Positions 1-6,130 of a stretch of DNA of 6,456 nucleotides are shown here, one piece after another (position 1 is the first letter of the stretch; every line of letters starts with the position of its first letter). Source of the DNA: Actinomycetes bacterium (lineage in GTDB: Bacteria > Actinomycetota > Actinomycetes > Actinomycetales > Microbacteriaceae); assembly GCA_023451265.1 (NCBI GenBank), contig JAEYAG010000137.1, positions 1 to 6,456 on the forward strand. The letters are read 5' to 3'. Below the pieces are notes generated by a model that saw only the letters and a program-made list of their open reading frames with translations, had not been told where the DNA came from and ran no database searches. The position numbers and the translations under genes are program-made.

Positions 1-686
1 AGAACACCCTCGCGGCGTTCGCGGCCGCTCACGGCGCCGGCGCCGCCTACGTCGAATCGGACGGCCATCTCACCGCCGACGGCGTGGTCGTGCTCTTCCA
101 CGACGATCATCTGACGCGCGTCACCGGCGACGCCCGCCCCGTCGCCGATGTGCGCCATGCGGAGCTGTCGCGCATCATGGCCGACCGCGGCGGTCTGCTC
201 ACCGCCGCCGAGGCCCTCGAGGCCTTCCCGACGCTGCGGTTCAACCTAGACGTCAAGGCGGCCGCGGCCGCGCTCCCCCTCGGACGCGTCATCGCCCCTC
301 ACGCCGACCGGGTGCTCGTCACGAGCTTCTCCGACGGCCGCCGCCGCACCGCGCTGGAGGCCGCCCACCGCGCGGGAGGACGCCCCGCCACCTCGGCCGG
401 GCAAGGCACGATCGTGCGGATGCTGGGCGCCACGGCGTCCGGTTCGGGCGCCCTGGTGCGGCGGACACTGCGCGGGATCGACGCGATCCAGGTGCCCGAG
501 CGGCACGGGGCGCTGCGCATCGTCACGCCCCGCCTGGTGCGGGCGGCGCACGCCGCCGGCGTCGAGGTGCACGTGTGGACCGTCAACGATCCGGCGGCGA
601 TGGCGCGTCTGCTCGACCTCGGCGTCGACGGGCTCGTGAGCGATCGCGCCGACCTCGCGCTGCGCGCCGTCGCGGCGCGCCGCTGA
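1..686 (+). CDS. Glycerophosphodiester phosphodiesterase, 5'-truncated by window edge
   Basis: Predicted to hydrolyse glycerophosphodiesters (for example glycerophosphocholine) to glycerol 3-phosphate and an alcohol, in phospholipid turnover. The reading frame is open from base 3, giving 227 visible residues. The first two bases fit the end of a GAG codon, so the visible part starts inside the family motif P-E-N-T. The GDPD TIM-barrel signature follows in order: metal-binding E-x-D (VESD, visible residues 17-20), T-x-DG, the HDD with catalytic His (33-35), then L-T-R. Next comes the metal/substrate strand NLDVK, with Asp where many members have Glu. The C-terminal strands are VLVTSFSD and VWTVN, then LGVDGLVSD. 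Family members are about 230-260 residues, so some 20-30 N-terminal residues carrying the first catalytic His (HRG motif) lie outside the window. No signal peptide can be judged. A cytoplasmic UgpQ-like enzyme and an exported GlpQ-like one cannot be told apart. The family call is firm; the substrate is not known. Confidence 0.93.
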   Translation, partial: NTLAAFAAAHGAGAAYVESDGHLTADGVVVLFHDDHLTRVTGDARPVADVRHAELSRIMADRGGLLTAAEALEAFPTLRFNLDVKAAAAALPLGRVIAPHADRVLVTSFSDGRRRTALEAAHRAGGRPATSAGQGTIVRMLGATASGSGALVRRTLRGIDAIQVPERHGALRIVTPRLVRAAHAAGVEVHVWTVNDPAAMARLLDLGVDGLVSDRADLALRAVAARR

Positions 687-730
687 CACCGTCGGAGGCG
701 GTCCCGAGGGCCTGAGCATCCGCTGTGAAA

Positions 731-747
731 GGCGCGCCCGGGGCGCC
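731..747 (+). terminator. GC-rich hairpin after the phosphodiesterase gene, weak terminator candidate
   Basis: GGCGC at 731-735 can pair with GCGCC at 743-747 around a 7-base loop. Overlapping alternatives exist because 731-738 and 741-748 are each palindromes. It sits 44 bases after the stop codon and just upstream of the rbpA promoter candidate. There is no U-tract, so it is at best an imperfect terminator. GC-rich palindromes also arise by chance in such DNA. Confidence 0.2.
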
Positions 748-752
748 CGTTC

Positions 753-778
753 GGATGATGCACACAGGTGCGCGCGTT
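753..778 (+). promoter_or_regulatory. Candidate ECF (SigR/SigH-like) promoter of rbpA
   Basis: GGATG at 753-757 is followed by exactly 18 bases and then GTT at 776-778. The SigR/SigH/SigE family in actinobacteria recognises GGAA(T/C)-N18-19-GTT. The match differs at the fourth -35 base and also at the less constrained fifth base. Transcription would begin near 784-786, leaving a leader of about 20 bases that holds the ribosome binding site. rbpA is a known SigR target in Streptomyces coelicolor, which makes the match more credible. An alternative is a housekeeping -10 in TTATACCT (777-784), but I see no good -35 at the matching distance. The two could overlap. Confidence 0.4.
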
Positions 779-792
779 ATACCTGAGACGAC

Positions 793-799
793 GAGAGGA
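793..799 (+). promoter_or_regulatory. Ribosome binding site of rbpA (decides the start)
   Basis: GAGAGGA lies 7 bases before the ATG at 807. It selects this ATG over the in-frame upstream ATG at 768, which would add 13 residues absent from the RbpA family and would lie across the promoter candidate. Confidence 0.8.
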
Positions 800-806
800 C
801 CACACA

Positions 807-1181
807 ATGGCAGATCGCAGCCTGCGCGGCATCCGACTCGGCGCCTCCAGCCTACAGAGCGAGGAAGGCGTCGTGTTCCATGAGCGCGCCAACCACACGT
901 ACGTCTGCACCCAGTGCGGACGCGAGACCGTCATGACCTTCGCGGCCGACGCCGAGCTGCCCGAGGCCTGGGAGTGCCGCACGTGCGGCGCCGAGGCCGT
1001 CCGCCGCGTCGGCGAAACGGTCGTCGAGATCGACCACTCCGGCGACAAGGTCGCACGCACCCATTGGGACATGCTGATGGAGCGCCGGACGATCCCCGAG
1101 CTCGAGGAGCTGCTCGAAGAGCGCCTCGCCCTGCTGCGCGCCCGTCGCGGCGCCGAGGGCGACGCCCGACTCAGCGCCTGA
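807..1181 (+). CDS. rbpA: RNA polymerase-binding protein RbpA
   Basis: Actinobacterial transcription factor that binds RNA polymerase and the principal sigma factor (SigA/HrdB type), stabilises the promoter open complex and affects rifampicin sensitivity. It has 124 residues, against 111 in M. tuberculosis and 124 in S. coelicolor. Order: N-terminal tail with the typical MADRSLRG opening and R-L-G (1-12); core beta domain (about 28-74) with two C-x2-C pairs, C34/C37 and C57/C60, a zinc-ribbon-like set as in Streptomyces RbpA and lacking in the M. tuberculosis protein; short basic linker (about 76-84); and sigma-interaction domain from THWDML (85-90) through the ELEELLEERL helix to about residue 113. 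R84 corresponds to the Arg before THWD (R79 in M. tuberculosis) that contacts promoter DNA. It stands alone on the + strand, with its own ribosome binding site, and converges with lnt. The call is very secure. Confidence 0.97.
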   Translation: MADRSLRGIRLGASSLQSEEGVVFHERANHTYVCTQCGRETVMTFAADAELPEAWECRTCGAEAVRRVGETVVEIDHSGDKVARTHWDMLMERRTIPELEELLEERLALLRARRGAEGDARLSA

Positions 1182-1196
1182 CGGTCGCATCGACCG
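1182..1196 (+). repeat. Perfect 6-bp inverted repeat directly after the rbpA stop codon
   Basis: CGGTCG (1182-1187) and CGACCG (1191-1196) form a perfect 6-bp stem with loop CAT, beginning on the base after the rbpA stop codon. There is no U-tract. It could protect the rbpA mRNA 3' end or act with the larger hairpin 3 bases downstream. Confidence 0.45.
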
Positions 1197-1199
1197 CGT

Positions 1200-1238
1200 G
1201 ACGCCGGTCTCCCCGACTCACCCGGGGAGGCCGGCGTC
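1200..1238. terminator. Long hairpin between convergent rbpA and lnt, overlapping the lnt 3' end
   Basis: Bases 1200-1215 pair with 1223-1238: a 16-bp stem with one irregular position (1208/1230) and a 7-base loop. As + strand RNA from rbpA that position is a U-G wobble, so the stem is unbroken. As minus-strand RNA from lnt it is an A-C mismatch. The right arm is also codons 515-520 of lnt, and the lnt stop codon (1220-1218) is in the loop. Only two T residues follow on the + side and no T-run follows on the minus side, so it is not a textbook U-tract terminator. U-poor hairpin terminators are common in high-GC actinobacteria. The structure is clear; its function is inferred from its convergent position. 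Confidence 0.65.
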
Positions 1239-2780
1239 TTCGGCGTGCCCGCGACGCCGACGGCCGAGCAGCCCCACCGCGACGAGGGCGATCACACTCC
1301 CCCACCCCAGCACGCTCTGTATCGCCGCCCCCGCCACGATCCCCGCCGTCAGCCCCGTCCGCAGCGGCACATCGGTCACCATCGCCCCCGGCTCGTCGGC
1401 CGGCAGCGCGTCGACGGTGGCGCCGTCGGGTCCGATGACCTGGCTCGTCCCGACGGTGGAGAGGTTCACGACCGCCCTCCCTGCTTCGATCGCTCGCATG
1501 CGCGCGAACGCCAGCTGCTGCAGGTTCTCGTCGGTGCCGCGGAAGTCGGCGTTGTTGGTCTGGAACATGTAGACCTCGGCGCCGGCGAACGCGCCGCCCC
1601 GGATGACGTCGTCGTAGATGACGTCGAAGCAGATCGCCAGCCCCACCCCGACACCGTCGACATCGACGAACGGTGCCGCCGTGCCCGGTGTGTACTCCCG
1701 CTGGATCAGGCCGATGAGGTCGGGGGCCAGGAGGTTGAAGAACCAGCGGTCGGGAACATATTCCCCGAACGGCACGGGATGCCGCTTGTCGTAGGTCTGC
1801 GTCGGATTGTCGGCGCCTGCCTGCCAGACCAGTGATGAGTTGAAGTACTCCTCGCCGCGCCGGGTGACCGCGCTGATCAGCAGCGGCGCGTCGATGCGCG
1901 CCGACAGCGCGTCGAGGGTTCGCGCCACCGAGGCGTTCGCCGTCGGGTCGGCGTCCACTCCGCCCTCGGGCCACAGCAGCACGTCGAGGTCCTCGTCCTC
2001 GATCGGCTCGGTCGCCGCCAGTTGCGCACGCAGCACGTCGTACGGCTCGCGCTCGTCGAAGTAGCCCGCCGGGCCGTTGCCCTGAACCGCCCCGACGCGG
2101 ATGCTCCCGGCATCCGTCGTCGGGAACTGCGGCAGGGCGAACACCAGCACCAGCGTCACGGCGAGGGGCAGGATGCCGCGCCACGCCGTCGAGAGGGCGC
2201 GCAGGCGACCGGTGCGCACGAGTTCGATGGCCGACGCGCACGCGAACACGATGAGGAAGCTCAGCCCGCTCATCCCGGTCCACGACGCGACGTCGGCGAG
2301 CGGCGACGAGGCTTGCGTGACGGCCAGACGCGCCCACGGGAACCCGCCGTAGGGGAACGTGCCGAGCAGCTCCTCACGACTGACCCACAGCCCGGCCACG
2401 AGCGCCGGAAGCGCCACCAGACGCCCCAACGTGCCCGGCGCGACCCGCGGCAGCCACCGGTAGGCGAGAGTCAGGGGCACCGCCATGACCGCCGTCAACG
2501 CGGTCTCCAGCGTCGACAGGGCGATCCACGGCACCGGGCCGAGGTAGCGGGCGGTGAACGACAGGTTGAGGAAGAACAGCGCCGCCCCGAACACCGCACC
2601 CACCAGCACCGTCGCCCAGCCCCGGCGGCCGATGAGGCTCACGAGCGCCAACGGCACCGCGGCGAAGACGACCGACCACCAGGCGGATGCCGGGAATGCC
2701 GCCGTCAGCAGCAGGCCTCCCGCGGCGGCGGCGAGCACCGCGGCCCACAGCGGCAGCAGCGGGCGGGGTCGGGCGGGCAC
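1218..2780 (-). CDS. lnt: Apolipoprotein N-acyltransferase
   Basis: Integral membrane enzyme that transfers an acyl chain from a phospholipid to the N-terminal cysteine of signal-peptidase-II-processed lipoproteins, the last step of lipoprotein maturation. It has 520 residues, normal for the family. Hydrophobic segments fill about residues 11-217, with the family stretch FPYGGFPWA (142-150). A nitrilase-fold domain follows (about 226-472), then a last membrane helix (about 479-505) and an arginine cluster RRRR (507-510). The catalytic triad is complete: E272 in LLWPEGG, K332 in YDKRHPVPFGEYVP, C384 in AICFD. E340 matches the further essential Glu (E343 in E. coli). D386 replaces the Glu found two residues after the Cys in E. 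coli. The start is a GTG 24 bases after the helicase stop, without a good Shine-Dalgarno sequence, so translation probably depends on the upstream gene. No fused dolichol-phosphate mannose synthase domain (as in mycobacterial Ppm1) is present in this frame. Confidence 0.95.
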   Translation of the reverse strand: MPARPRPLLPLWAAVLAAAAGGLLLTAAFPASAWWSVVFAAVPLALVSLIGRRGWATVLVGAVFGAALFFLNLSFTARYLGPVPWIALSTLETALTAVMAVPLTLAYRWLPRVAPGTLGRLVALPALVAGLWVSREELLGTFPYGGFPWARLAVTQASSPLADVASWTGMSGLSFLIVFACASAIELVRTGRLRALSTAWRGILPLAVTLVLVFALPQFPTTDAGSIRVGAVQGNGPAGYFDEREPYDVLRAQLAATEPIEDEDLDVLLWPEGGVDADPTANASVARTLDALSARIDAPLLISAVTRRGEEYFNSSLVWQAGADNPTQTYDKRHPVPFGEYVPDRWFFNLLAPDLIGLIQREYTPGTAAPFVDVDGVGVGLAICFDVIYDDVIRGGAFAGAEVYMFQTNNADFRGTDENLQQLAFARMRAIEAGRAVVNLSTVGTSQVIGPDGATVDALPADEPGAMVTDVPLRTGLTAGIVAGAAIQSVLGWGSVIALVAVGLLGRRRRGHAEDAGLPG

Positions 2781-2791
2781 GGCTTCGAGCC
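2781..2791 (-). promoter_or_regulatory. Small hairpin abutting the lnt start codon
   Basis: On the minus strand GGCT-CGA-AGCC forms a 4-bp stem with a 3-base loop that ends exactly at the base before the GTG start. It lies in the 24-base helicase-lnt gap, where no purine-rich ribosome binding site is visible. Ribosomes ending the helicase gene at 2807-2805 would melt it, which would fit coupled translation. Chance cannot be excluded. Confidence 0.25.
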
Positions 2792-2804
2792 TAACCCGGG
2801 CCGG

Positions 2805-5273
2805 TCAGAGCGAGCCGTAGGCGACGATGCCGCGGCGCACCGCGTCGAGCGCGCGACGGGCGGTCACCGCCACCGGCGGATCGGCGACGATCGACAGCTG
2901 ATCGAGCAGGTCGATCGTCTGCTTGCTCCACCGCACGAAGTCCCCCGCGGCCAGGTCGGCCTCCTGCAGGACCCGGTCCAGGCTCGCTCCCCGCGCCCAG
3001 GAGTGCATCGCCTGCGCGAGACCCGTCGCGACCGGCGCGGAGCCGGGGAGCCGATGGTCCTGCTCCAGATCGTCCAGGCGCGACCAGAGCGTCTGCGTCT
3101 CGGTGAGCGCCGCGCGGAACGCTCCCCGAGGGAGGCCGTGTTCGCCGGGACCGGCCTCGTCACGCCGCGGCTCGTAGACCAGGCAGCACGCGAGCGCGGC
3201 GAGACCCGCCGGGTCGAGCTCGGTCCAGATGCCGGTGCGCAGGGATTCTGCCACCAGCAGGTCGCGCTCCCCGTAGATGCGCCTCATCGTCGCACCGGCG
3301 GGGGTGAGCGTCGTCGTGCCGTCGGGCGCGACGGCGACGTAGTCCAGGGCCGCGAGCACGTCGACGACGCGGTCGAAGATGCGGGCCACGGTGCCGGTGC
3401 GCGTCTCGATCTGCTGGCGCAGCTTGTCGGTGTGACGCCGCAGCTTCCAATAACGCTCCGCCCAGCGCGCGTGCTTCTCGCGGTCGGGACAGCTCTGGCA
3501 GGGATGGCTCTTCAGCCGGCGACGCAGCGATTCGATCTGTTCCTGCCGCTGCTGCCGCAGCTTCGGCGGACCGGAGCGGTCGCCCTTGCGCTCGAGGTCG
3601 GTGAGCTCACGCCGCATGCGTGCGTACTCGGCGAAGTCGCCGCGGTCGCAGGCAATCGAGTTCGCGTAGCCGGCGAGAGACTCCTCGGCATCCTTCACCT
3701 CGCGCGCCAGCCCCACGACGGCACGGTCGGCCTGGAACTGCGCGAACGACGACTCGAGGATCTCCCGCGCGCGGGCCCGCCCGAACTGGTCGATGAGGTT
3801 GACGGCCATGTTGTACGTCGGCCGGAAGCTGGAGTTGAGCGGGTACGTGCGGCGTGAGGCCAGCGACGCGACCGCCTGCGGGTCGAGACTCTCGGTCCAC
3901 TGGATCACGGCGTGGCCTTCGACGTCGATGCCGCGGCGCCCCGCACGCCCGGTGAGCTGGGTGTACTCCCCCGACGTGATCGCCACGCGCGCCTCGCCGT
4001 TGAACTTCTCGAGCTTCTCGAGCACGACGGTGCGGGCCGGCATGTTGATGCCGAGCGCGAGGGTCTCGGTGGCGAACACGACCTTCACGAGCTTGCGCTG
4101 GAACAGCTCCTCGACGATCTCCTTGAACGCCGGCAGCAGGCCGGCGTGATGGGCCGCGATGCCGCGCTCGAGGTTCTCGCGCCACTCCCAGAAGCCGAGC
4201 ACGGCGAGGTCCTCGTCGGGGAGAGTTCCGGTGCGCTCGTCGACCACGCGGCGGATCTCGTCGCGCTCCTCGCGGTCGGTCAGCCGCACCCCGGCACGGC
4301 GCACCTGCTGCACGGCGCCCTCGCAGCCGGCGCGGCTGAAGATGAAGAAGATCGCCGGCAGCAGGTTCGACCGGGCGAGCAGCTCGACCACCTGCGGGCG
4401 GTCCATGCGCTCGATCCGCTGCATGTTCGCGGCGCGCACCGGGCGGCGACCGCCCTTCGCGGGGCGCTTGTTCGGGAAGGAGTTGCCGCCGTGGGAGCGG
4501 AACTGCTGCGCCTGCCGGTTGTTCTCGTAGCGCGCGCCGGAGCCGCCGCGGATGCGCATGAGCTCCTGGTTCACCTGTGCGGTGGCGATGCCCGCGCGCT
4601 CGTCGAACAGCGGCAGCAGATCGCCGCGCACCAACACGTGCTGCTCGAGCGGCACCGGACGGGTCTCGGAGACGATCACCGCCGTGTCGCCGCGCACGGT
4701 GTCGAGCCAGTCACCGAACTCCTCGGCGTTGGAGACCGTCGCCGACAGCGACACCAGGCGCACCTCCTGCGGCAGGTGGATGATCACCTCTTCCCACACC
4801 GCGCCGCGGAACCGGTCGGCGAGGTAGTGCACCTCGTCCATCACGACGTACCGCAGACCCTGCAGCGCCGGCGAGTCGGCGTACAGCATGTTGCGGAGGA
4901 CCTCTGTGGTCATCACGACCACGCGCGCGTTGCCGTTGATGTTGGTGTCGCCGGTGAGCAGGCCCACCTCGCTCTCGCCGTACACCTGCTGCAGTTCGCG
5001 GAACTTCTGGTTAGACAGCGCCTTCATGGGCGTCGTGTAGAACGCCTTGTCGCCGGGCTGGAGCATCGCCAGGTGCACGGCGAACTCACCGACGATCGTC
5101 TTGCCCGCTCCCGTAGGCGCGGCCACGAGCACGCTCCGGCCGTCTTCCAGCGCCTGGCAGCCGGCGACTTGGAACGGGTCGAGTTCGAAGCGCTGGGCAT
5201 CGGCGAACGCGGCCGTCAGCGGGTGCGCCTGACGCAGCTGTGCCTGCGCGAAGCGCGTGGCGGGATCGCTCAC
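2805..5273 (-). CDS. helY: Ski2-like DEVH-box helicase, HelY family
   Basis: ATP-dependent superfamily 2 helicase related to eukaryotic Ski2/Mtr4; the actinobacterial HelY branch is thought to act on RNA, but its cellular role is not established. 822 residues (M. tuberculosis HelY is about 906). Motifs in order: Q-like FELDPFQ (29-35); Walker A APTGAGKT (52-59); Ia TTPMKALSN (80-88); Ib TGDTNIN (107-113); Walker B DEVH (146-149); III SLSAT (175-179); IV IFIFSRAGCE-like (309-318); V ATETLALGINMPA (401-413); VI QLTGRAGRRGID (439-450). A basic, Gly/Asn/Arg-rich loop (about 242-282) separates the two RecA domains. C592-x2-C595 with nearby H590 and H601 may bind a metal. The C-terminus (about 660-820) is DSHCT-like. 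The GTG start overlaps the tatC stop (GTGA) and has a GAAGG site 7 bases upstream. The same tatA-tatC-helY order occurs in M. tuberculosis. Confidence 0.93.
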   Translation of the reverse strand: MSDPATRFAQAQLRQAHPLTAAFADAQRFELDPFQVAGCQALEDGRSVLVAAPTGAGKTIVGEFAVHLAMLQPGDKAFYTTPMKALSNQKFRELQQVYGESEVGLLTGDTNINGNARVVVMTTEVLRNMLYADSPALQGLRYVVMDEVHYLADRFRGAVWEEVIIHLPQEVRLVSLSATVSNAEEFGDWLDTVRGDTAVIVSETRPVPLEQHVLVRGDLLPLFDERAGIATAQVNQELMRIRGGSGARYENNRQAQQFRSHGGNSFPNKRPAKGGRRPVRAANMQRIERMDRPQVVELLARSNLLPAIFFIFSRAGCEGAVQQVRRAGVRLTDREERDEIRRVVDERTGTLPDEDLAVLGFWEWRENLERGIAAHHAGLLPAFKEIVEELFQRKLVKVVFATETLALGINMPARTVVLEKLEKFNGEARVAITSGEYTQLTGRAGRRGIDVEGHAVIQWTESLDPQAVASLASRRTYPLNSSFRPTYNMAVNLIDQFGRARAREILESSFAQFQADRAVVGLAREVKDAEESLAGYANSIACDRGDFAEYARMRRELTDLERKGDRSGPPKLRQQRQEQIESLRRRLKSHPCQSCPDREKHARWAERYWKLRRHTDKLRQQIETRTGTVARIFDRVVDVLAALDYVAVAPDGTTTLTPAGATMRRIYGERDLLVAESLRTGIWTELDPAGLAALACCLVYEPRRDEAGPGEHGLPRGAFRAALTETQTLWSRLDDLEQDHRLPGSAPVATGLAQAMHSWARGASLDRVLQEADLAAGDFVRWSKQTIDLLDQLSIVADPPVAVTARRALDAVRRGIVAYGSL

Positions 5274-6124
5274 GCGCCGGCCTTCGGTGTGCCGGAGGGC
5301 GCGTCGGCGGGGGTGAGCCCCGCCGCGGCGTCGCGCTTGGCCCGGCGGCGATCGAACAGCATCGACAGGCCCGCGGCGGCGAAGAAGAGCACGATGAGGA
5401 TGCCGGCCAGCAGCAGCATGCTGACGATGTCGGCGGCGGGGGTGGCAAGACCGGCGAACACCACCGTGATGAGGATCGCGACGCGCCAGCCCTTGAGGAT
5501 CGCCTTGCCGCTCATGATCCCGGCGAGGTTCAGCGCGACGAGGAACACCGGCAGCACGAACGAGAGGCCGACGACGAGGACGAGCTTGAACACGAAGTCG
5601 TAGTAGTACTTCGCCTCGTACATGTTCGCCGCGCCCTCCGCCGAGAATGACGCCATGATCTCGACGATGTGGGGCATGATCAGCCAGCCCACGAAGCATC
5701 CGGCGAAGAAGAGCGGAATGGCGGCGCAGACGAAGCCCACCGTGTAGCGGATCTCCTTGCGGGTGAGTCCCGGCATGAGAAACGCCCACAGCTGCCAGAT
5801 CCACACCGGCGCCGACAGGATGATGCCGACGACGAACGAGATGCGCAGGCGCATGTCGAACGGGCCGGTGATCGTGGAGTACATGAGCCGGACGATCGCG
5901 GCGGGGTCTTCCCCTCGCCGTTCCGCGACGATGCGGATGGGCTCGGTCATCGCCCAGATGATCCAGTCGGTCAGGAAGAAGGCGATCACCATGCCGACGA
6001 CGAGCGCGATGGCGGCGATCACGAAGCGGCGGCGCAGCTCGACCAGATGCTGCCCCAGCGACATCCGCTTGTCATTGCGCGGGACGTCGTCCGCCCCGAC
6101 CCGAGGACGAGCGGCTGTGGACAC
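5270..6124 (-). CDS. tatC: Sec-independent (twin-arginine) translocase subunit TatC
   Basis: Six-helix membrane protein that binds twin-arginine signal peptides and nucleates TatA assembly for export of folded proteins. 284 residues. Helices are roughly at 34-56, 95-117, 128-150, 178-200, 212-227 and 233-255. Signal-peptide recognition residues are present: HLVELRRR (26-33; E29 matches E. coli E15) and PVWIWQLWAF..PGL followed by E124 (matches E. coli E103). The TPxxD turn is present, TPAAD (228-232). Unusually, helix 4 reads SFVLPV, with V190 where E. coli and M. tuberculosis have Glu (E. coli E170), and helix 6 has F248 where they have Glu. The C-terminal tail is basic, then Ala/Pro-rich. 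The GTG start lies 6 bases after the tatA stop without a visible Shine-Dalgarno sequence, so coupling to tatA is likely. ATG at 6064 (M21) is an alternative start that keeps the whole conserved region. Confidence 0.95.
   Translation of the reverse strand: MSTAARPRVGADDVPRNDKRMSLGQHLVELRRRFVIAAIALVVGMVIAFFLTDWIIWAMTEPIRIVAERRGEDPAAIVRLMYSTITGPFDMRLRISFVVGIILSAPVWIWQLWAFLMPGLTRKEIRYTVGFVCAAIPLFFAGCFVGWLIMPHIVEIMASFSAEGAANMYEAKYYYDFVFKLVLVVGLSFVLPVFLVALNLAGIMSGKAILKGWRVAILITVVFAGLATPAADIVSMLLLAGILIVLFFAAAGLSMLFDRRRAKRDAAAGLTPADAPSGTPKAGA
5281..5285 (-). promoter_or_regulatory. Ribosome binding site of helY, inside tatC
   Basis: GAAGG, within the tatC codons for T279-A282, sits 7 bases before the GTG at 5273. 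Together with the 4-base GTGA overlap it fixes the helicase start. The frame stays open upstream to 5804, but that stretch only mirrors tatC in another frame and has no helicase-like sequence. Confidence 0.7.
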
Positions 6125-6130
6125 GGGGTG

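Noticed and set aside
688..702. ACCG/CGGT inverted repeat after the phosphodiesterase stop as a terminator.
   Set aside because: A 4-bp stem with a 7-base loop and no U-tract is too weak to support a call.
768..806. Earlier ATG for rbpA at 768.
   Set aside because: The added 13 residues are not family-like, and a well-spaced GAGAGGA precedes the ATG at 807.
299..1072. A 257-codon minus-strand frame opposite the phosphodiesterase and rbpA.
   Set aside because: It spans two genes with clear family motifs and their intergenic gap, and it is Ser/Arg/Ala-rich without any recognisable feature.
1171..2337. A 388-codon minus-strand frame overlapping lnt in another frame.
   Set aside because: It is dominated by Arg, Gly and Ala, has no motif, and lies over the complete Lnt catalytic domain.
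2022..3857. A 611-codon open frame on the + strand opposite helY and lnt.
   Set aside because: It is rich in Arg, His, Gln and Gly with no domain or hydrophobic pattern, and it runs antisense to two genes with intact catalytic motifs. Long antisense frames are expected in DNA this GC-rich.
3912..5603. A 563-codon open frame on the + strand opposite helY and tatC.
   Set aside because: Same reason: composition is that of a shadow frame (runs of Arg, His, Ala, Val), no recognisable motif, no ribosome binding site.
5274..5804. A 177-residue N-terminal extension of the helicase.
   Set aside because: The extension is a shadow of tatC. The GTG at 5273 has a ribosome binding site and a GTGA overlap, and the protein from there begins like HelY.
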